Notes under the pieces: model-generated | Told to the model about the DNA's origin: nothing | Seen by the model: the letters and a program-made list of their open reading frames with translations, nothing else | The model's database searches: none | Made by a program: the position numbers and the translations under genes | DNA from: Gammaproteobacteria bacterium | GTDB taxonomy: Bacteria; Pseudomonadota; Gammaproteobacteria; Granulosicoccales; Granulosicoccaceae | Assembly (NCBI GenBank): GCA_019634245.1 | Contig: JAHQVR010000034.1 | Coordinates: forward strand, 1-24,177 | Direction of reading: 5' to 3' | DNA: 24,177 nt | Part shown: positions 22,360-24,177 of the stretch, piece after piece | Position numbering within the stretch: the first letter of the stretch is position 1 | How the letters are laid out: each line of letters begins with the position of its first letter

Positions 22360-22937
22360 ACCTGCTCCCGGCTACTGAGTCGCCAAGTAGATGACCACAA
22401 AGACTGCAACGGTAGTGGCAATGCACCGGAATCGAGTTCCACGCTCAAATGAGCTTGAGGGTCGTCGGAATATTCTTCAGGTGCAGGCACGCTGATCGTA
22501 CGAAGCTCACCAAGCTCATCAAGCGCCGCCAACAAAGATCGAAAATTTCTGCTAGTACCAGTATCCACTTCAACGAGTCGATAGTGACGAGTGAGCTCGT
22601 AGTATATAAGAGTGTATCGCCGCGTCGTCTCAGACAGTGTTCTACGCCACAAAAACGCGCTCTGCTCAGTGATTTTGAAGGTCACAACGAACTCCAGCCT
22701 CACACCGCTGTAAAGACCCTGCCTCATTTCATTGGGTAATTCTATTTCTGCAGAGGCATCCAGAACCCAGGAATCAGAGCCCGTCAGCACCGCAGGCGTG
22801 CGGATATCTATCCCGCCAACGACACCTTCTTCGGTAGATCCCACATATCGAAACATCAATAGGATCAAAAAACCCAACACCGCTAGCAAGAAGCTCAACC
22901 GAACGACTGTCGATGCTGCGGTAAGAGTAGTATTCAT
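22344..22937 (-). CDS. DUF4390 membrane-anchored protein
   Basis: This 197-residue protein has one N-terminal hydrophobic segment (VVRLSFLLAVLGFLILLMFRYVG, about 11-33) acting as signal anchor, followed by a periplasmic beta-rich domain. Family-like features are WVLDASAEIELPNEMRQGLY (about 57-76), VRLEFVVTFKI, LWRRTLSETTRRYTLIYYEL, and the terminal QSLWSSTWRLSSREQVWPV. The gene starts inside the rsmB stop (ATGA, 4-base overlap) and runs 16 bases into the kinase gene. This position between rsmB and ntrY is conserved across many Gammaproteobacteria (recalled). Function is unknown; co-translation with the kinase and a periplasmic domain suggest a possible accessory role in sensing. Confidence 0.85.
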   Translation of the reverse strand: MNTTLTAASTVVRLSFLLAVLGFLILLMFRYVGSTEEGVVGGIDIRTPAVLTGSDSWVLDASAEIELPNEMRQGLYSGVRLEFVVTFKITEQSAFLWRRTLSETTRRYTLIYYELTRHYRLVEVDTGTSRNFRSLLAALDELGELRTISVPAPEEYSDDPQAHLSVELDSGALPLPLQSLWSSTWRLSSREQVWPVF

Positions 22938-24177
22938 GCAGATTTTTTTAACAATGCGTAAAAGAATCCATCGCTTTGCTCCATAACGGGCAATAGTTGT
23001 TGCCCAACCGATTCAGCGATTGCACCGGGTATAGAGACCATTTCCACAGTAGCCTCCGGCCTCGATAGACAAAATTTTTCGACCACTTCAACGTTTTCTG
23101 ATTTTAATATCGAACATGTGGCGTAGAGCAAAAATCCAGATGGCGCCAAGGTTTGCCACAGCGCTTCCAACAATGCACTTTGAGTTTCAACTAACGTCTT
23201 TATGTCGCTTTCTCGGCGCAGTAGCTTTATATCGGGATGCCTTCTAATAACCCCGGTTCCTGAACAGGGCGCGTCGAGTAAAACAGCATCAAACCCTCGT
23301 CCATCCCACCATTTTTTCACATCAACTGCATCTGCTGTCAAGGTCGATACACGCTCTTGCAATCCAAGCCTTTGAACAGTTTCATCAACACGACGCAAAC
23401 GTTCTAGGCTGACATCCAACGCTGTTATGTGCGACTGACCAAACAGCTCTGCCAAATGTGAGGTCTTGCCTCCAGGGGCTGCGCAGGCATCCAAAATGCG
23501 CAATGGTTGTTCTTTGGTTACCGCGGAGTGCAATAGGCTACTGGCCATCTGAGCAGCTGCATCCTGAACACTAACTGCGCCGTGACTAAAAAAGGGAATC
23601 CGCTTAACATCCATCGCCTCTTCCAAAACCAACGCCTGCGATGCAAACGCATGATCTTTAGCAACAATTCCAGCACTCTTAAGCGTTTTCATATACTCAT
23701 CGCGTGTATGCAACAACGAGTTCACTCGCAGAACCATCGGTGCCTGCAGATTACTTTGTTCAAAGATCGATAAGGCTTGTGACGGCCAATCTTTCTTGAC
23801 TTGATCGTGCAACCAAGCGGGAAACGCCACTTTTTCCGAATCACACAACTGCTCGATCAGGCTATCGCGTTGCCGCTGATAATTGCGTAACACGGCATTA
23901 ACCAGACCTTTAGCCCAAGGTTTATTCAGTGCCTTGGTGGCGGCCACGGTAGTGTTTACGGCTGCATGATCGGGCATGTTCATGGTTTCTAACTGCAACA
24001 CACCGATTTGCATCAGACAGAAGACATCTAAGTCCTTGGCTTTCAGTTTTTTCTGTAACAGAGGATCAATGAGGGCTTGCAATCGAATCGAGTGGCGTGC
24101 CAGCCCGAAGCACAGGGCTTTTAATAAGGATCGTTCATCGTCAGCAACTTGTTTTTCAGCCACAGGCAGCAAGGCAG
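22934..24177 (-). CDS. rsmB: 16S rRNA m5C967 methyltransferase RsmB, N-terminus cut by window edge
   Basis: About 413 codons are visible and the frame is open to the window end; against E. coli RsmB (about 429 residues) only some 25-30 N-terminal residues are missing. The NusB-like RNA-binding domain covers the first 130 visible residues (LLKALCFGLARHS; PDHAAVNTTVAATKAL; GLVNAVLRNYQRQ). The SAM-binding motif is DACAAPGGKTSHLAEL (about 228-243) with acidic TALDVSLERLRR. The catalytic cysteines of m5C methyltransferases are present in DAPCSGTGVIRRHPDIK (Cys303) and LYATCSILKSEN (Cys353). It methylates C967 of 16S rRNA in the cytoplasm. Its stop overlaps the DUF4390 start by 4 bases, making it the first visible gene of the chain down to trkH. 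Confidence 0.96.
   Translation of the reverse strand, partial: ALLPVAEKQVADDERSLLKALCFGLARHSIRLQALIDPLLQKKLKAKDLDVFCLMQIGVLQLETMNMPDHAAVNTTVAATKALNKPWAKGLVNAVLRNYQRQRDSLIEQLCDSEKVAFPAWLHDQVKKDWPSQALSIFEQSNLQAPMVLRVNSLLHTRDEYMKTLKSAGIVAKDHAFASQALVLEEAMDVKRIPFFSHGAVSVQDAAAQMASSLLHSAVTKEQPLRILDACAAPGGKTSHLAELFGQSHITALDVSLERLRRVDETVQRLGLQERVSTLTADAVDVKKWWDGRGFDAVLLDAPCSGTGVIRRHPDIKLLRRESDIKTLVETQSALLEALWQTLAPSGFLLYATCSILKSENVEVVEKFCLSRPEATVEMVSIPGAIAESVGQQLLPVMEQSDGFFYALLKKSA

Noticed and set aside
1..24177. Mobile elements, CRISPR, phage defence or biosynthetic cluster
   Set aside because: No transposase, integrase, tandem repeat array, Cas, restriction or NRPS/PKS-type gene was recognised on either strand.

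Overview
The window reads as ordinary chromosome of a Gammaproteobacterium, moderate in GC and probably free-living and aquatic. The main evidence is the chain rsmB - DUF4390 - ntrY-like - ntrX-like - trkA - trkH, together with Kdo kinase (kdkA), an LpxL-type acyltransferase and core-type glycosyltransferases, which imply a Gram-negative outer membrane with LPS. Species cannot be named from the sequence. No rRNA, tRNA, CRISPR array, insertion sequence or phage gene was recognised.

Layout. 1-369: end of a serine hydrolase cut by the window edge. 493-715: a decayed, sulfotransferase-like remnant on the minus strand. 773-2356 (minus): an ECF42-type sigma factor with its usual DGPF/YCII partner. 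2427-2819 (minus): a MAPEG membrane protein. 2820-3451: a mostly empty stretch. 3452-6981: a metal-flavoured group with a formylglycine-generating enzyme (a copper enzyme), a cytochrome c, a DUF411 lipoprotein, a His/Met-rich exported protein and a divergent Crp/Fnr regulator. 7204-10070 (minus): single metabolic genes, namely a VOC protein, a class IV transaminase close to the (R)-amine transaminase group, an FMN reductase and a HAD phosphatase.

10311-15715 is an envelope region. A zinc-finger protein overlaps kdkA on the minus strand. Divergent from them are an ABC ATPase without a visible permease and an overlapping glycosyltransferase. Converging on these from the right is a minus-strand TPR - acyltransferase - GT2 operon. 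15867-24177 (minus) is the rsmB-to-trkH chain, with 4-16 base overlaps in its upper half, linking rRNA methylation, a two-component system and potassium uptake.

The most notable points are: (i) the NtrX-like regulator keeps its receiver and DNA-binding ends, but its AAA+ middle has lost Walker A lysine, Walker B acids, the GAFTGA loop and the arginine-finger segment; (ii) an intact formylglycine-generating enzyme sits among copper-type genes with no sulfatase in view; (iii) a likely (R)-amine transaminase; (iv) the sulfotransferase-like pseudogene.
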